A DNA stretch of 64,000 nucleotides from contig JAZGTN010000188.1 in NCBI GenBank assembly GCA_037783415.1, positions 372,001 through 436,000 of the forward strand. Reading direction: 5' to 3'. The notes beneath the pieces were generated by a model that saw only the letters and a list, made by a program, of their open reading frames with translations, searched no databases and was not told where the DNA came from. Source of the stretch: Leptasterias polaris (lineage: Eukaryota > Echinodermata > Asteroidea > Forcipulatida > Asteriidae). The translations under genes and the position numbers were made by a program. Shown one piece after another: positions 13,801 through 23,909 of the stretch (its first letter is position 1; each line of letters starts with the position of its first letter).

Positions 13801-16767
13801 GCCCTTATAGGGCGCACCACACCAAATAAGCCAGAATTAATGCGCCAAGCTACTTATCATAATTTGTAAACCCACAACTTATTTTTAATTACAACGTTTT
13901 GGGGGTCATGCAATTAATAGATTGTGTAAATATAATAATCTATCACAACCTGGGGGTTCTGTGCTTCAACTTTTGAGGAGACTTGATAAATTTAGGCGTT
14001 AAAGTTGGCCCTATTTGACCGGGTAAGTGGAGAAGTGCTTCACGAAAACTGGCAGCAAGTCGGTTTTGGAAAAATACAAATTTTCGCGTTTTTTTCTTCT
14101 GGGGTAGTTAGCAAAAATTCCAAACGGCTGACCTGGCAAAAATTGAAAAGAATTCTGAAGTTCAGTCGTCCGAAAATATGTTTGATTGGTTTTCAAGAGG
14201 CTGAGAGACTTTCACGATTTTTTGAGTATTTTTGAATATTTATCATTTAGCATTGGTTCCTATGGGAGTTTATTTAGTGTGGTGCGCCCTATATATACAA
14301 CATGGCGGCGCCCGTGCAGCCATGTTTGTGTTCTGTTTACATTTATGTAGGCTTGAAACAACGACAGTAATGAGTTGTGTGGGGGCATTGTTTGTCACTT
14401 TGTTGCTGTTTTTACATTGGATACATCATTTCTTTGACTGTAAACTGTTATATAGCAATAATGTTTCTATTTCCTCAAATTACAATACATTTATTAACCG
14501 AGAATAATTCAACGTTTCACACTCAAAGAGGGGTTTGCTTTCTAAACCTGCATGGTTAAACTATGAAAAGTAATAAGTATGAGACTGACGGTTTTAGTCA
14601 CATTCAAAGAATCATGAGCCAACGTGGCTGGTTGAATATGAAAAAGGAGAGAAAAACCACCAACAGACTATTTGAAGAGGAGTAGGGGAGGTGGTGGATA
14701 TGTCATCATATATGTCAAGTTTCCGGAAGGTGAATGCACTCTGATGCGTGTGAAACCCTAGGCCTAGCCCCCAACCAGCAGCCTAAACCCTACACTATAC
14801 TGTACAACCCTCGGCAAAAACCGTAGCCGTCAGCCCAAACCCCAGCCCCCAGCCCAAACCCTACACCCATGCCGAATCATAGCCCCCAGCCCTAACCCTA
14901 GCCCCTAGCCGAAATCATAGCCCCAGCCCAAACCCTAACCCCCAGCCGAGCCTACCCCCAAAGCCCAAAACCCTAGCCGTCAGCCCGGACCCTATCCCCC
15001 AGCCCAAACACCTTATTAGCTTACAGTCTTAACTCTTAACTATATAGTCCAATTGTTCCCGTTCACCCACAATTTATTAACCGTAAAGTGCTCTGGAAGG
15101 GCATTTTGCAACAAGCCCCGCCCACGCCCCGCCCACCCATTCACCCCCCTTATCCCTTATCAGCTAGGTAAAATGAAACTTGGAATGACATTTAAACGTG
15201 GTAAAATGACCTATGTATATTCTTTTTTGTTATAAAGTTCACCATTTTAAACTCAATATGAATACATGGTTAAAAATGTTGGCGGGTAAGCAAAATCTGC
15301 CCCCCCCCCCCTTCTCAGGCCCTCCCTCTTCAATCCCCTTTCCCTTTTACAGCTTCCACATTAGTTAACCCCCTCTTGTCAACTATTAAAAATAATTGTA
15401 AGGCGTTTAGAATCGTATAACTAAAAAAAAAAGAGATACGTTTATAACTTGTTGAGTGACTAGGATTTGGATATAACAATTACTGACTTGTGTAATGCAG
15501 GTTTTTCTTATCGCATTGCTTAGAGTACATGTAAATGCTCAAACATGTTTGACCTTGTTGTAGACGAACGCAATAACATTTCCAATTAATTTTTTCAGAT
15601 ATCAAGTCAGTGACTTATTTTCAACAATTTAAGCATACTTTTTTAACCATAAAGAATAATTAAGTGCCCTTATAGGGCGCACCACACCAAATAAGCCAGA
15701 ATTAATGCGCCAAGCTACTTATCATAATTTGTAAACCCACAACTTATTTTTAATTACAACGTTTTGGGGGTCATGCAATTAATAGATTGTGTAAATATAA
15801 TAATCTATCACAACCTGGGGGTTCTGTGCTTCAACTTTTGAGGAGACTTGATAAATTTAGGCGTTAAAGTTGGCCCTATTTGACCGGGTAAGTGGAGAAG
15901 TGCTTCACGAAAACTGGCAGCAAGTCGGTTTTGGAAAAATACAAATTTTCGCGTTTTTTTCTTCTGGGGTAGTTAGCAAAAATTCCAAACGGCTGACCTG
16001 GCAAAAATTGAAAAGAATTCTGAAGTTCAGTCGTCCGAAAATATGTTTGATTGGTTTTCAAGAGGCTGAGAGACTTTCACGATTTTTTGAGTATTTTTGA
16101 ATATTTATCATTTAGCATTGGTTCCTATGGGAGTTTATTTAGTGTGGTGCGCCCTATATATACAACATGGCGGCGCCCGTGCAGCCATGTTTGTGTTCTG
16201 TTTACATTTATGTAGGCTTGAAACAACGACAGTAATGAGTTGTGTGGGGGCATTGTTTGTCACTTTGTTGCTGTTTTTACATTGGAAACATCATTTCTTT
16301 GACTGTAAACTGTTAGTATAGCAATAATGTTTCTATTTCCTCAAATTACAATACATTTATTAACCGAGAATAATTCAACGTTTCACACTCAAAGAGGGGT
16401 TTGCTTTCTAAACCTGCATGGTTAAACTATGAAAAGTAATAAGTATGAGACTGACGGTTTTAGTCACATTCAAAGAATCATGAGCCAACGTGGCTGGTTG
16501 AATATGAAAAAGGAGAGAAAAACCACCAACAGACTATTTGAAGAGGAGTAGGGGAGGTGGTGGATATGTCATCATATATGTCAAGTTTCCGGAAGGTGAA
16601 TGCACTCTGATGCGTGTGAAACCCTAGGCCTAGCCCCCAACCAGCAGCCTAAACCCTACACTATACTGTACAACCCTCGGCAAAAACCGTAGCCGTCAGC
16701 CCAAACCCCAGCCCCCAGCCCAAACCCTACACCCATGCCGAATCATAGCCCCCAGCCCTAACCCTAG

Positions 16768-17370
16768 TCTTCTGACCTCACTAAGTCGAGTATGTGACGA
16801 AATTAGTCAGAGGTTAAACACTATTCCATGGAATACCAGTCATTTGCTTCTTTATTGGAACCAGTGTGAAACTGTAATAAACAAGAATAAAACATACATT
16901 TAGTTATAAAGCATAACGTGAAGGAAGCCTTAGAATATAAGTAGGCTGGCATAGAATAGGTAAAGTCACATAAAAGACCCTAAATCCATGCTAAAATACG
17001 AAACAAAAGAATTGCCCAGTTTCCGGACAAACGTTAAACGTGTAGTGCCTTCGCAATGCACACATGGTCAAAAAGTACATGTACAACGCACATGTAGCCG
17101 ATTTTGGCAACAACAGTTTTAAGGAACTAAACTAGCCTGAAAACCCAACAAATCGAGTGAGCTAGACAAGGAATGAACTATGATAATAAGACAGAATGTA
17201 AAACTTACAGATTGTGCTTGATCCAAGGGAAAAAACAAGGATATTGGGGCTCAAAACGGCAGAATTATACGAAGGCTTTACAACGGGAAAATGATAGACG
17301 TGAGTAAAATAATAATCTCTAGAGGGCGCTATATAAAAAGGCGAGAGGCCTAAGTTCTCGGGGCAAGACA
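16768..17370 (-). repeat. 3' LTR of BEL/Pao copy 1
   Basis: This 603-bp direct repeat matches 23307-23909. It abuts the satellite target duplication CCTAG on its left and the polypurine tract on its right. Confidence 0.95.
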
Positions 17371-17380
17371 CTCCCCGCCT
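17371..17380 (-). other. Polypurine tract, BEL/Pao copy 1
   Basis: In element orientation AGGCGGGGAG lies directly before the 3' LTR start TGTCTTGCC. This purine run in the expected position would prime plus-strand DNA synthesis in LTR retrotransposons. Confidence 0.75.
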
Positions 17381-17451
17381 GGCATCTGTAAGATGTCAAA
17401 TCTAGCAATAGAAGAGAGTTTACAGTGGGAGCACTTTTTGGTGATCACTAT

Positions 17452-20400
17452 CTACTGATCAGAGTCTTTGGCGAGAAGGAGAACAACTTCAGTCACAGGC
17501 CTCAAGAACAGCTTCGGTTCTCCGCTTCGGATGACTTTGACTTCAATTTTCCTGACTTTCCCGTCATCACTTGGAAAGGTCTTGTTGATCATCCCAAGAG
17601 GCCAGCCATTTCTCTTGGCTTGAGAATCTTTCATGAGGACTACGTCTCCTTCTCGCAAGTTTGGTTTCTCAGATGTCCACTTAGTGCGTGTCTGAAGACA
17701 GTTGAGGTACTCCTGCCTCCACCTTTTCCAGAACATGTCAGCTAATCTCTGTACACGTTGCCACTGACATCTGAAGAGATCCTTATCATCAAACTCGCAA
17801 GGGGAGACAGAAGGTATACCAACCTTCTGTGTAAGGAGTGTCGCTGGTGTCAGAATGGAAGGGTGTTCAGGATCTGTAGAGACTGGGGTAAGCGGTCTGG
17901 AATTTATGATCGCAGTCACCTCTGCCATGAGAGTTGTCAACACTTCATGAGTTAGTATGCCTGGTCCAAGCTGAAGTAGCATGGCATCGAGAATGCGGCG
18001 TGTGATGCCAATCATCCTTTCCCAGCTGCCGCCCATGTGCGAGGCGTGAGGAGGGTTGAACTGCCACTCACATCTGTTATCAGCAAGGATATTCTCAATC
18101 TGCTCCTTCTGACGTCCTGAGGAGTTGATGCCAAGCTCACTACAGGCTCCTACAAAGTTAGTCCCGCAATCAGACCTCAACAGCTTTGCAGGTCCTCTCA
18201 ATGCGAAGAAGCGTCTCAGTGCGTTCACGAAGCTAGAGGTGTCCATAGACTCGATCACTTCGATGTGAACAGCACGGGCGGCCATACATGTAAAAATCAC
18301 AGCCCATCGCTTGCTGTTGGCTTGTCCTCCTCTTGTTTTTCGGGCTGTCACTGTCCAGGGGCCGAAGACATCTAGGCCTACATAGGTGAAGGGTGGACTT
18401 GTGCTAAGGCGGTCAGCAGGCAAGTCTGCCATTATCTGCTCTTGTAGCTTGCCTCGCAGTCTTCGACAGGTTACACAGTGGTAGATCAAACTGCTGATGA
18501 CTCGCTTACCACCAAGGACCCAGAAACCGGCTGCTCTTATGGCACCTTCAGTGAAGTGTCTGCCCTGATGCCGGACTACTTCATGGTAGTGTCTGATGAG
18601 AAGCGTAGTGACATAGCATTTCCCGGGGATTACCACTGGGTGTGTCTCACCAGTAGACAGCTTGGCTTTCTCAAGTCGACCTCCAACCCTGAGAAGACCG
18701 TCTTTGTCGACAAAGGGGTGTAGCTTCTGAAGCGGGCTGGACCGAGGAATGGGTTGGCCACTTTCAAGACGTCTGAGCTCGTCTGCATAGGCTGTTGTCT
18801 GAACAGCACGAAGAATTGCCATCTTTGCTCGAGTCAGTTGGTCTGGGCTTAAGTGCTCCTTACATTGGTGCCATCCTCGACAAGGGCTACCTCTATCTAC
18901 TTGCGAAAAGGAGTGAGCGAGGTGGGTGAGTCTCGAAATGGCTTTCTGAAGCGACCTCCAACTTGAGAAGTGTTTGAAGCGTCCACTGGTCAGGCCTGCT
19001 TTAGAAACGTCTGTGGCACAGGTGGTAACTTGGGGTCTCACTTCTGTGTCGCTTTCGGGATCAACCAAGCTGAATGTCTCCTGACATAAGGAGGGGGAAC
19101 TGTGTTTAGGATCACAGAGGAATGCGGGTCCACTTAGCCAAGTAGATGTAGATAATCCAGATGCCGGTAGTGCCCTGGTAGCATGATCGGCAGGATTATG
19201 GTCCGTCGGGACGTAGTTCCACTGGCTTGCTTCAGAGGAGCGTTTGATGCGTTGCACTCGGTTCTGGATATAAACGTAGAAACGTCTGGTCTTGTTGTAG
19301 ATATACCCAAGCACAACTTTGCTATCACTGAAGAACTTGACTCCATGCAGATGTACATCTAATTCGTCTTGGACTGTCTCTGCGATTTCTACGGCCATAA
19401 CAGCTGCTGCAAGTTCCAGACGAGGGATCGTGGGTTCAGGCTTAGGAGCAAGCTTTGCCTTGCCAAAGATAAATCCTACTTCGCAATGACCCTCACCATC
19501 TGTGATCTTGAGGTATGAGACAGCCGCAATCGCTTTTGTCGATGCATCACAGAAGACATACAACTCTCGCTTCTGGGCTTGAGAGAGTGGGAGAGTAGTG
19601 TACATTCTTGGGATCTTCAGTTCCTGGAGATCTTCGAGGGAGTTCTTCCATCTCATCCATTCCTCATACTTTTCTTTAGGAAGAGGTGTGTCCCAGTCAC
19701 AGGAGTCACGGTTAAGTTCTCTGAGGATGGAGCGACCCTGGATACTTACTGGAGCAGCATATCCGAGGGGATCGAATAGGCTGTTGATGGTAGACAATAC
19801 CCCACGTCTTGTAAATGGCTTGTCACTGGTCGTCGCTTGGAAGGTGAATGTGTCTGCTGCCAAGTCCCACTGAAGGCCCAAGCTCCGCTGCGTTTGAAGG
19901 GAGTCTTGTCCAAGGTCAAGGTTCTGAAGCCCTTTGGCAAGGTCTTCTTTGGGAAAGGCTTTCATGACATCTGCACTGTTAGATGCGATTTTGTGAAGAC
20001 GAAGATTGGACTGTGCTAGCATGTCTTGTGATTTCTCCAACACTTCAACAGCCTTGCTAACACTGGGAAATGACTGAAGCCCGTCATCGACGTAGAAATG
20101 TCGATCGACGAAGAGTCTTGCTTGGTCACCATACTCTTCATGTCCTTCTGCAGCCGTTCTCTTAAGTCCGTAGATCGCTACAGCTGGTGACGGACAGTTG
20201 CCAAATACATGGACCCTCATGCGATAGTCCAGGATGTCCCCATCAAGGTTGTTGTTGTCAAACCAAAGAAAGCGGAGGTAATCTCTGTGTTCTTTCTTGA
20301 CGAGAAAACTATGGAACATCTGCTGGATATCGGCCATGATGGCTATTGGTTCACATCTGAAGCGAATGAGAATGCCTAGCAGACTGTTGTTGAGATCTGG

Positions 20401-23238
20401 ACCTCTGAGTAGCACGTCGTTCAAGGATACATTGTCATGTTGAGAGCTGGAGTCGAACACGATTCTGATTTGGCCCGGTTTCTTCGGGTGATAAACACCA
20501 AAGCTAGGTAGGTACCAGCACTCTTGGCCTGGCTGGAGTGGTAAAGCTAACTCTGCATGACCACTGATGAAAATCTTGTCCATGAATTCAATGTAGTGGT
20601 CTTTCATCTTGGGTTTCTTGAGGAGAGTGCGACGAAGAGACATAAGACGGTTCACTACTTGTTGTCTGTTGTTGGGTAGGCGTCGCCGGGGGGTTCGAAA
20701 GGGGAGAGGGCCCACCCAACTGTTGGAGTCATCTCTGACAAATTCTTCATTCATGATGGAGAGGAAAGTGTCGTCTTCAACTGACGGGGCCAACTTGTAA
20801 TCTTCAGGAGACTCAAGGAAGACATCGGAGCCGATACTATCTAGCTGTTGTTTCTCATGTCTGGGAGTCTTGTTGACGAACGTTTCCTTCACATGGAATT
20901 TGCTCTCACATGGTGTTAAGTGGCTTGGACGGCCGTTATCAAGGATACTCGTTTTGAAGCTATTGACGGCTGGTTTGTGAGCTCCCCCGAGGCAGACATC
21001 TCCCACTATGACCCATCCCAAGTCCAATTGTTGGGCGTAGGGGGCAGTGTGGGGTCCGTTGCTCTGACTGCGAACCTTGTGGACCTGAATTACATCTCTG
21101 CCAAGTAGAAGAAGAATCTGTGCTGTTTGATCAAGCGGAGGGATCATGTGAGCGATGGCCTTTAGGTGAGGATGATGCCTTGCAGCCTCAGGAGTTGGAA
21201 TTTCACATCGATTGTTTGGGATAGAGTCGCACTCGAGGAGTGGTGGCAAGGCCAGCTGGACTTCTTCATCTGCTGATTGTATTATGAAGCCGTTAGCTCT
21301 CCTTCCATAGGCGCTTGTTGTGCCAGAACATGTGCGGAGTTCGTAGGGAGAGGTGTCTCCGAGAATGTTAAACATGTCAAAGAAGGCAGACCTGGCAAGC
21401 GAGCGGTTGCTTTGATCATCCAACATCACATACACCTTCACCTTCATGTCGGGTTGGCCCTGCGGATACACGCTGGCTAGACATATCTTGGAACACGATT
21501 TTCCAGGTAGACCATCTCCACAAACGTCTGTGCAACTTGTGGAAGCTACTGATGGCTCTTTACTGGGTTGCTCCCCGCCATGGTTTTCCACAGACAAAGA
21601 ATCGGTTCTTTTCCAAGGTGGCAGGCCATTATGAAGGGCGGATACATGACGATCGCTGTCACACTCAGTGCAGCGAATTTGAACGTTGCAGTCATTTGCC
21701 ATGTGAGAAGTAGAAGCACAGCACCTGTAGCAAATACCATGCTCTCTGAGAAAGGCCTTTCTTTCCTCCAATGGTTTTCCTCTGAAGCCACGGCACCTTC
21801 TCAAGGAGTGGGGTCTCTTGTGAATGGGGCACTGCTTGTCTGGGTCCATCAGTTCATTGGGGGCAAAGGTCGAAGTTTTCTCCACCTCAGTCTTGTGCAC
21901 AGCGATTGAGGGCTTTGATATGAACGAACTTGGCATGGGCTTATGGCTTGTGGATGTCGTCATGCTGGACGAACGGAAAGCAAAGCTTGGATCAGTTCTC
22001 ATGTCGGCCTGTGAGTACACAAAGTCAGCGAAGAAAGTAAATGGGGGGAAAGGAACATGATGCGTTTTCTTGTACATCGAGCCCTGAGTCAACCACTTTT
22101 CCTGTAGAAATTGAGGGAGCTTTTCAACAATCGGATTTATCCCTCTGGAAGTGTCCAAGTAGTTAAGTCCGGGTAGGTTGTCTTCAAGCTTTGCTGCTTT
22201 CACTTCTGTGAGAAGATCTGCAAGTTCCTGTAGTCTCGGGTAGTCTCTGTTCCCAATCTTAGGGAAGGTGTCCAGACGAGAAAAAAGTGACTCCTCTATT
22301 GCCTCAGGGGACCCATACATCTTGTCCAATCTTTGCCATACCTTAATTAGGCCATCTGAAGGATTGTTTATGTGGACTGCCCTGATCCTCGTAGCATGCT
22401 GAAGTGACTCTCCGCCAAGCCACCTAGTAAGTAGATCGAGTTCTTCACTTGCTTTTAGGTTTAATCCCTGGGTAACATTGCGATAACTGGCTCTCCATGA
22501 CAAGTAGTTCTCTGGCCGATTATCAAAAACCTTGAGTCCGGCTGTGAGAAGGTCTCGACGAGCGAGGTGGACTGTGAGGTCAAAGACATCTGAATGGCTT
22601 TGCAAAAACGGGTTTGACCTCCCGTTGTCATGCCATCGTCTGTCTGATAGGTCAGTGTATTGTGCAGTGTGTAGAAAGGGATTTAGCACACCAGCTTGCG
22701 GGGGCGGAGTATAGAAGTCGGGCGGATCCAAGTGGGGATGAGCAGATGAAAGAGCTTGAGCTTCAACAGCAGTGCTTTGTGGGTGCAAGTGTTCATCAGG
22801 GCGCTCTTTAGGACTAATCTTAGTAGGCTGGTAATCGGTGTGGTTATCAGGATGGTCAAAATGTGCGTTTATGTATTCTTCTGTACGTTGCTCGGGTTGG
22901 ACTGATAGGGCAAGATGACTGGTGATGCTTGCTCTATCCTCAGTTTCTTTGGCATTTACAGCTGCCTCCAGTGTTTTGGCAGCAGCCAATGCAGATTCAG
23001 CTTCACCTTCTTTCTGCATGGCGAACAGCATAGCGTCAATGCGTGCACGTTCCACCTTCATCTCGATTTGACGCCTGGTGTAATCAGCTTTCGTGCGTGC
23101 GGCCTCTGCTTTAGCACGCGCCTCTACTGCAGCCAAGCTGATGTGTGACCTGGTTGAACATCGTGAAGATGAGGATGATCCGGGTTTGTATTCTGAAAGT
23201 ATCTCCCAGTTCTGAGAAACTCCTGGAGGAGATGACAT
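17452..23238 (-). CDS. BEL/Pao gag-pol polyprotein (1928 aa), copy 1
   Basis: A single ATG-initiated frame covers nearly the whole interior of the element. Residues 35-100 are Ala/Glu/Arg/Lys-rich, likely coiled coil. Residues 225-370 resemble the gag-like DUF1759 region. Zinc knuckles follow: C503, C506, H512, C517 (spacing C-x2-C-x5-H-x4-C, slightly off canonical), then C523, C526, H531, H536. The aspartic-protease-like DUF1758 region has LDDQSN at 606-611. Reverse transcriptase spans about 905-1080, with catalytic D970 and YVDD at 1049-1052. RNase H spans about 1225-1355, with D1231, E1275, D1305 and D1346 or D1351. Integrase has the zinc-binding H1552/H1557/C1588/C1591 group and the D1623, D1690, E1740 triad, followed by a DUF5641-like tail to 1920. 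No stops or frameshifts interrupt it. Gag and Pol are in one frame without a readthrough or frameshift signal, as in other BEL/Pao elements. It encodes the enzymes for reverse transcription and integration. Confidence 0.96.
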   Translation of the reverse strand: MSSPPGVSQNWEILSEYKPGSSSSSRCSTRSHISLAAVEARAKAEAARTKADYTRRQIEMKVERARIDAMLFAMQKEGEAESALAAAKTLEAAVNAKETEDRASITSHLALSVQPEQRTEEYINAHFDHPDNHTDYQPTKISPKERPDEHLHPQSTAVEAQALSSAHPHLDPPDFYTPPPQAGVLNPFLHTAQYTDLSDRRWHDNGRSNPFLQSHSDVFDLTVHLARRDLLTAGLKVFDNRPENYLSWRASYRNVTQGLNLKASEELDLLTRWLGGESLQHATRIRAVHINNPSDGLIKVWQRLDKMYGSPEAIEESLFSRLDTFPKIGNRDYPRLQELADLLTEVKAAKLEDNLPGLNYLDTSRGINPIVEKLPQFLQEKWLTQGSMYKKTHHVPFPPFTFFADFVYSQADMRTDPSFAFRSSSMTTSTSHKPMPSSFISKPSIAVHKTEVEKTSTFAPNELMDPDKQCPIHKRPHSLRRCRGFRGKPLEERKAFLREHGICYRCCASTSHMANDCNVQIRCTECDSDRHVSALHNGLPPWKRTDSLSVENHGGEQPSKEPSVASTSCTDVCGDGLPGKSCSKICLASVYPQGQPDMKVKVYVMLDDQSNRSLARSAFFDMFNILGDTSPYELRTCSGTTSAYGRRANGFIIQSADEEVQLALPPLLECDSIPNNRCEIPTPEAARHHPHLKAIAHMIPPLDQTAQILLLLGRDVIQVHKVRSQSNGPHTAPYAQQLDLGWVIVGDVCLGGAHKPAVNSFKTSILDNGRPSHLTPCESKFHVKETFVNKTPRHEKQQLDSIGSDVFLESPEDYKLAPSVEDDTFLSIMNEEFVRDDSNSWVGPLPFRTPRRRLPNNRQQVVNRLMSLRRTLLKKPKMKDHYIEFMDKIFISGHAELALPLQPGQECWYLPSFGVYHPKKPGQIRIVFDSSSQHDNVSLNDVLLRGPDLNNSLLGILIRFRCEPIAIMADIQQMFHSFLVKKEHRDYLRFLWFDNNNLDGDILDYRMRVHVFGNCPSPAVAIYGLKRTAAEGHEEYGDQARLFVDRHFYVDDGLQSFPSVSKAVEVLEKSQDMLAQSNLRLHKIASNSADVMKAFPKEDLAKGLQNLDLGQDSLQTQRSLGLQWDLAADTFTFQATTSDKPFTRRGVLSTINSLFDPLGYAAPVSIQGRSILRELNRDSCDWDTPLPKEKYEEWMRWKNSLEDLQELKIPRMYTTLPLSQAQKRELYVFCDASTKAIAAVSYLKITDGEGHCEVGFIFGKAKLAPKPEPTIPRLELAAAVMAVEIAETVQDELDVHLHGVKFFSDSKVVLGYIYNKTRRFYVYIQNRVQRIKRSSEASQWNYVPTDHNPADHATRALPASGLSTSTWLSGPAFLCDPKHSSPSLCQETFSLVDPESDTEVRPQVTTCATDVSKAGLTSGRFKHFSSWRSLQKAISRLTHLAHSFSQVDRGSPCRGWHQCKEHLSPDQLTRAKMAILRAVQTTAYADELRRLESGQPIPRSSPLQKLHPFVDKDGLLRVGGRLEKAKLSTGETHPVVIPGKCYVTTLLIRHYHEVVRHQGRHFTEGAIRAAGFWVLGGKRVISSLIYHCVTCRRLRGKLQEQIMADLPADRLSTSPPFTYVGLDVFGPWTVTARKTRGGQANSKRWAVIFTCMAARAVHIEVIESMDTSSFVNALRRFFALRGPAKLLRSDCGTNFVGACSELGINSSGRQKEQIENILADNRCEWQFNPPHASHMGGSWERMIGITRRILDAMLLQLGPGILTHEVLTTLMAEVTAIINSRPLTPVSTDPEHPSILTPATLLTQKVGIPSVSPCEFDDKDLFRCQWQRVQRLADMFWKRWRQEYLNCLQTRTKWTSEKPNLREGDVVLMKDSQAKRNGWPLGMINKTFPSDDGKVRKIEVKVIRSGEPKLFLRPVTEVVLLLAKDSDQ

Positions 23239-23250
23239 TTTGAAGTAGTG

Positions 23251-23266
23251 TTGCAGGGAACCACCA
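23251..23266 (-). other. Candidate tRNA primer-binding site, BEL/Pao copy 1
   Basis: In element orientation TGGTGGTTCCCTGCAA begins 40 bases after the 5' LTR and ends 12 bases before the gag-pol ATG. It starts with TGG, the complement of the tRNA CCA end. It is not immediately next to the LTR, so the assignment is tentative and I cannot name the tRNA. Confidence 0.45.
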
Positions 23267-23306
23267 GTTAATGAAGATGCTCTTGTTGAGAAGCTAATCT
23301 TTTCAC

Positions 23307-23909
23307 TCTTCTGACCTCACTAAGTCGAGTATGTGACGAAATTAGTCAGAGGTTAAACACTATTCCATGGAATACCAGTCATTTGCTTCTTTATTGGAAC
23401 CAGTGTGAAACTGTAATAAACAAGAATAAAACATACATTTAGTTATAAAGCATAACGTGAAGGAAGCCTTAGAATATAAGTAGGCTGGCATAGAATAGGT
23501 AAAGTCACATAAAAGACCCTAAATCCATGCTAAAATACGAAACAAAAGAATTGCCCAGTTTCCGGACAAACGTTAAACGTGTAGTGCCTTCGCAATGCAC
23601 ACATGGTCAAAAAGTACATGTACAACGCACATGTAGCCGATTTTGGCAACAACAGTTTTAAGGAACTAAACTAGCCTGAAAACCCAACAAATCGAGTGAG
23701 CTAGACAAGGAATGAACTATGATAATAAGACAGAATGTAAAACTTACAGATTGTGCTTGATCCAAGGGAAAAAACAAGGATATTGGGGCTCAAAACGGCA
23801 GAATTATACGAAGGCTTTACAACGGGAAAATGATAGACGTGAGTAAAATAATAATCTCTAGAGGGCGCTATATAAAAAGGCGAGAGGCCTAAGTTCTCGG
23901 GGCAAGACA
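23307..23909 (-). repeat. 5' LTR of BEL/Pao copy 1 with TATA and poly(A) signals
   Basis: This LTR would drive the element. In element orientation a TATA-like TTTTTATATAG lies about 30-41 bases into the LTR (23869-23880 on +), and AATAAA lies near the other end (23390-23395). The order suits a promoter upstream and a poly(A) signal downstream, with a long R region between them. The leader between this LTR and the ATG is only 68 bp. Confidence 0.9.

Larger units (their letters stand above)
1..16767. repeat. Satellite array, left block: nine 1.86-kb units
   Basis: Nine head-to-tail units begin at about 1, 1866, 3730, 5592, 7457, 9301, 11165, 13028 and 14892, phased on CTAACCCTAG. Lengths are 1865, 1864, 1862, 1865, 1844, 1864, 1863 and 1864 bp, the ninth being interrupted by a retrotransposon. 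Units look more than 99 percent identical by eye; most differences are run lengths in a C-tract and a T-tract plus scattered single substitutions. Each unit has a telomere-like C-rich block, GC boxes, a C-run, an A-run, AT-rich sequence, then a TATATATA/ATGGCGGC stretch. Short open frames recur only because the units are homogenised. Most of them start at TTG rather than ATG, and a one-base change in a T-run shifts one of them, so I do not call genes here. The window starts inside the array, so its left limit is unknown. Confidence 0.97.
16768..23909 (-). mobile_element. BEL/Pao LTR retrotransposon, copy 1 (7142 bp, intact)
   Basis: A complete element lies on the minus strand inside the telomere-like part of a satellite unit. 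It has two 603-bp LTRs (16768-17370 and 23307-23909) that match throughout by eye, one uninterrupted gag-pol frame between them, a polypurine tract next to the 3' LTR and a candidate primer-binding site 40 bp inside the 5' LTR. Flanking bases 16763-16767 and 23910-23914 are both CCTAG, a 5-bp target duplication typical of LTR elements. In element orientation the LTR begins TGTCTTGCC and ends GTCAGAAGA, so the end is not the usual CA. The family assignment rests on the DUF1759, protease, RT, RNase H, integrase and DUF5641 domain order. Identical LTRs and an open frame imply a young, possibly active copy. Confidence 0.96.

Noticed and set aside
17425..23148. Many + strand open frames of 60-113 residues opposite the retrotransposon
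   Set aside because: They are antisense shadows of the 1928-codon gag-pol frame and carry no recognisable domains.
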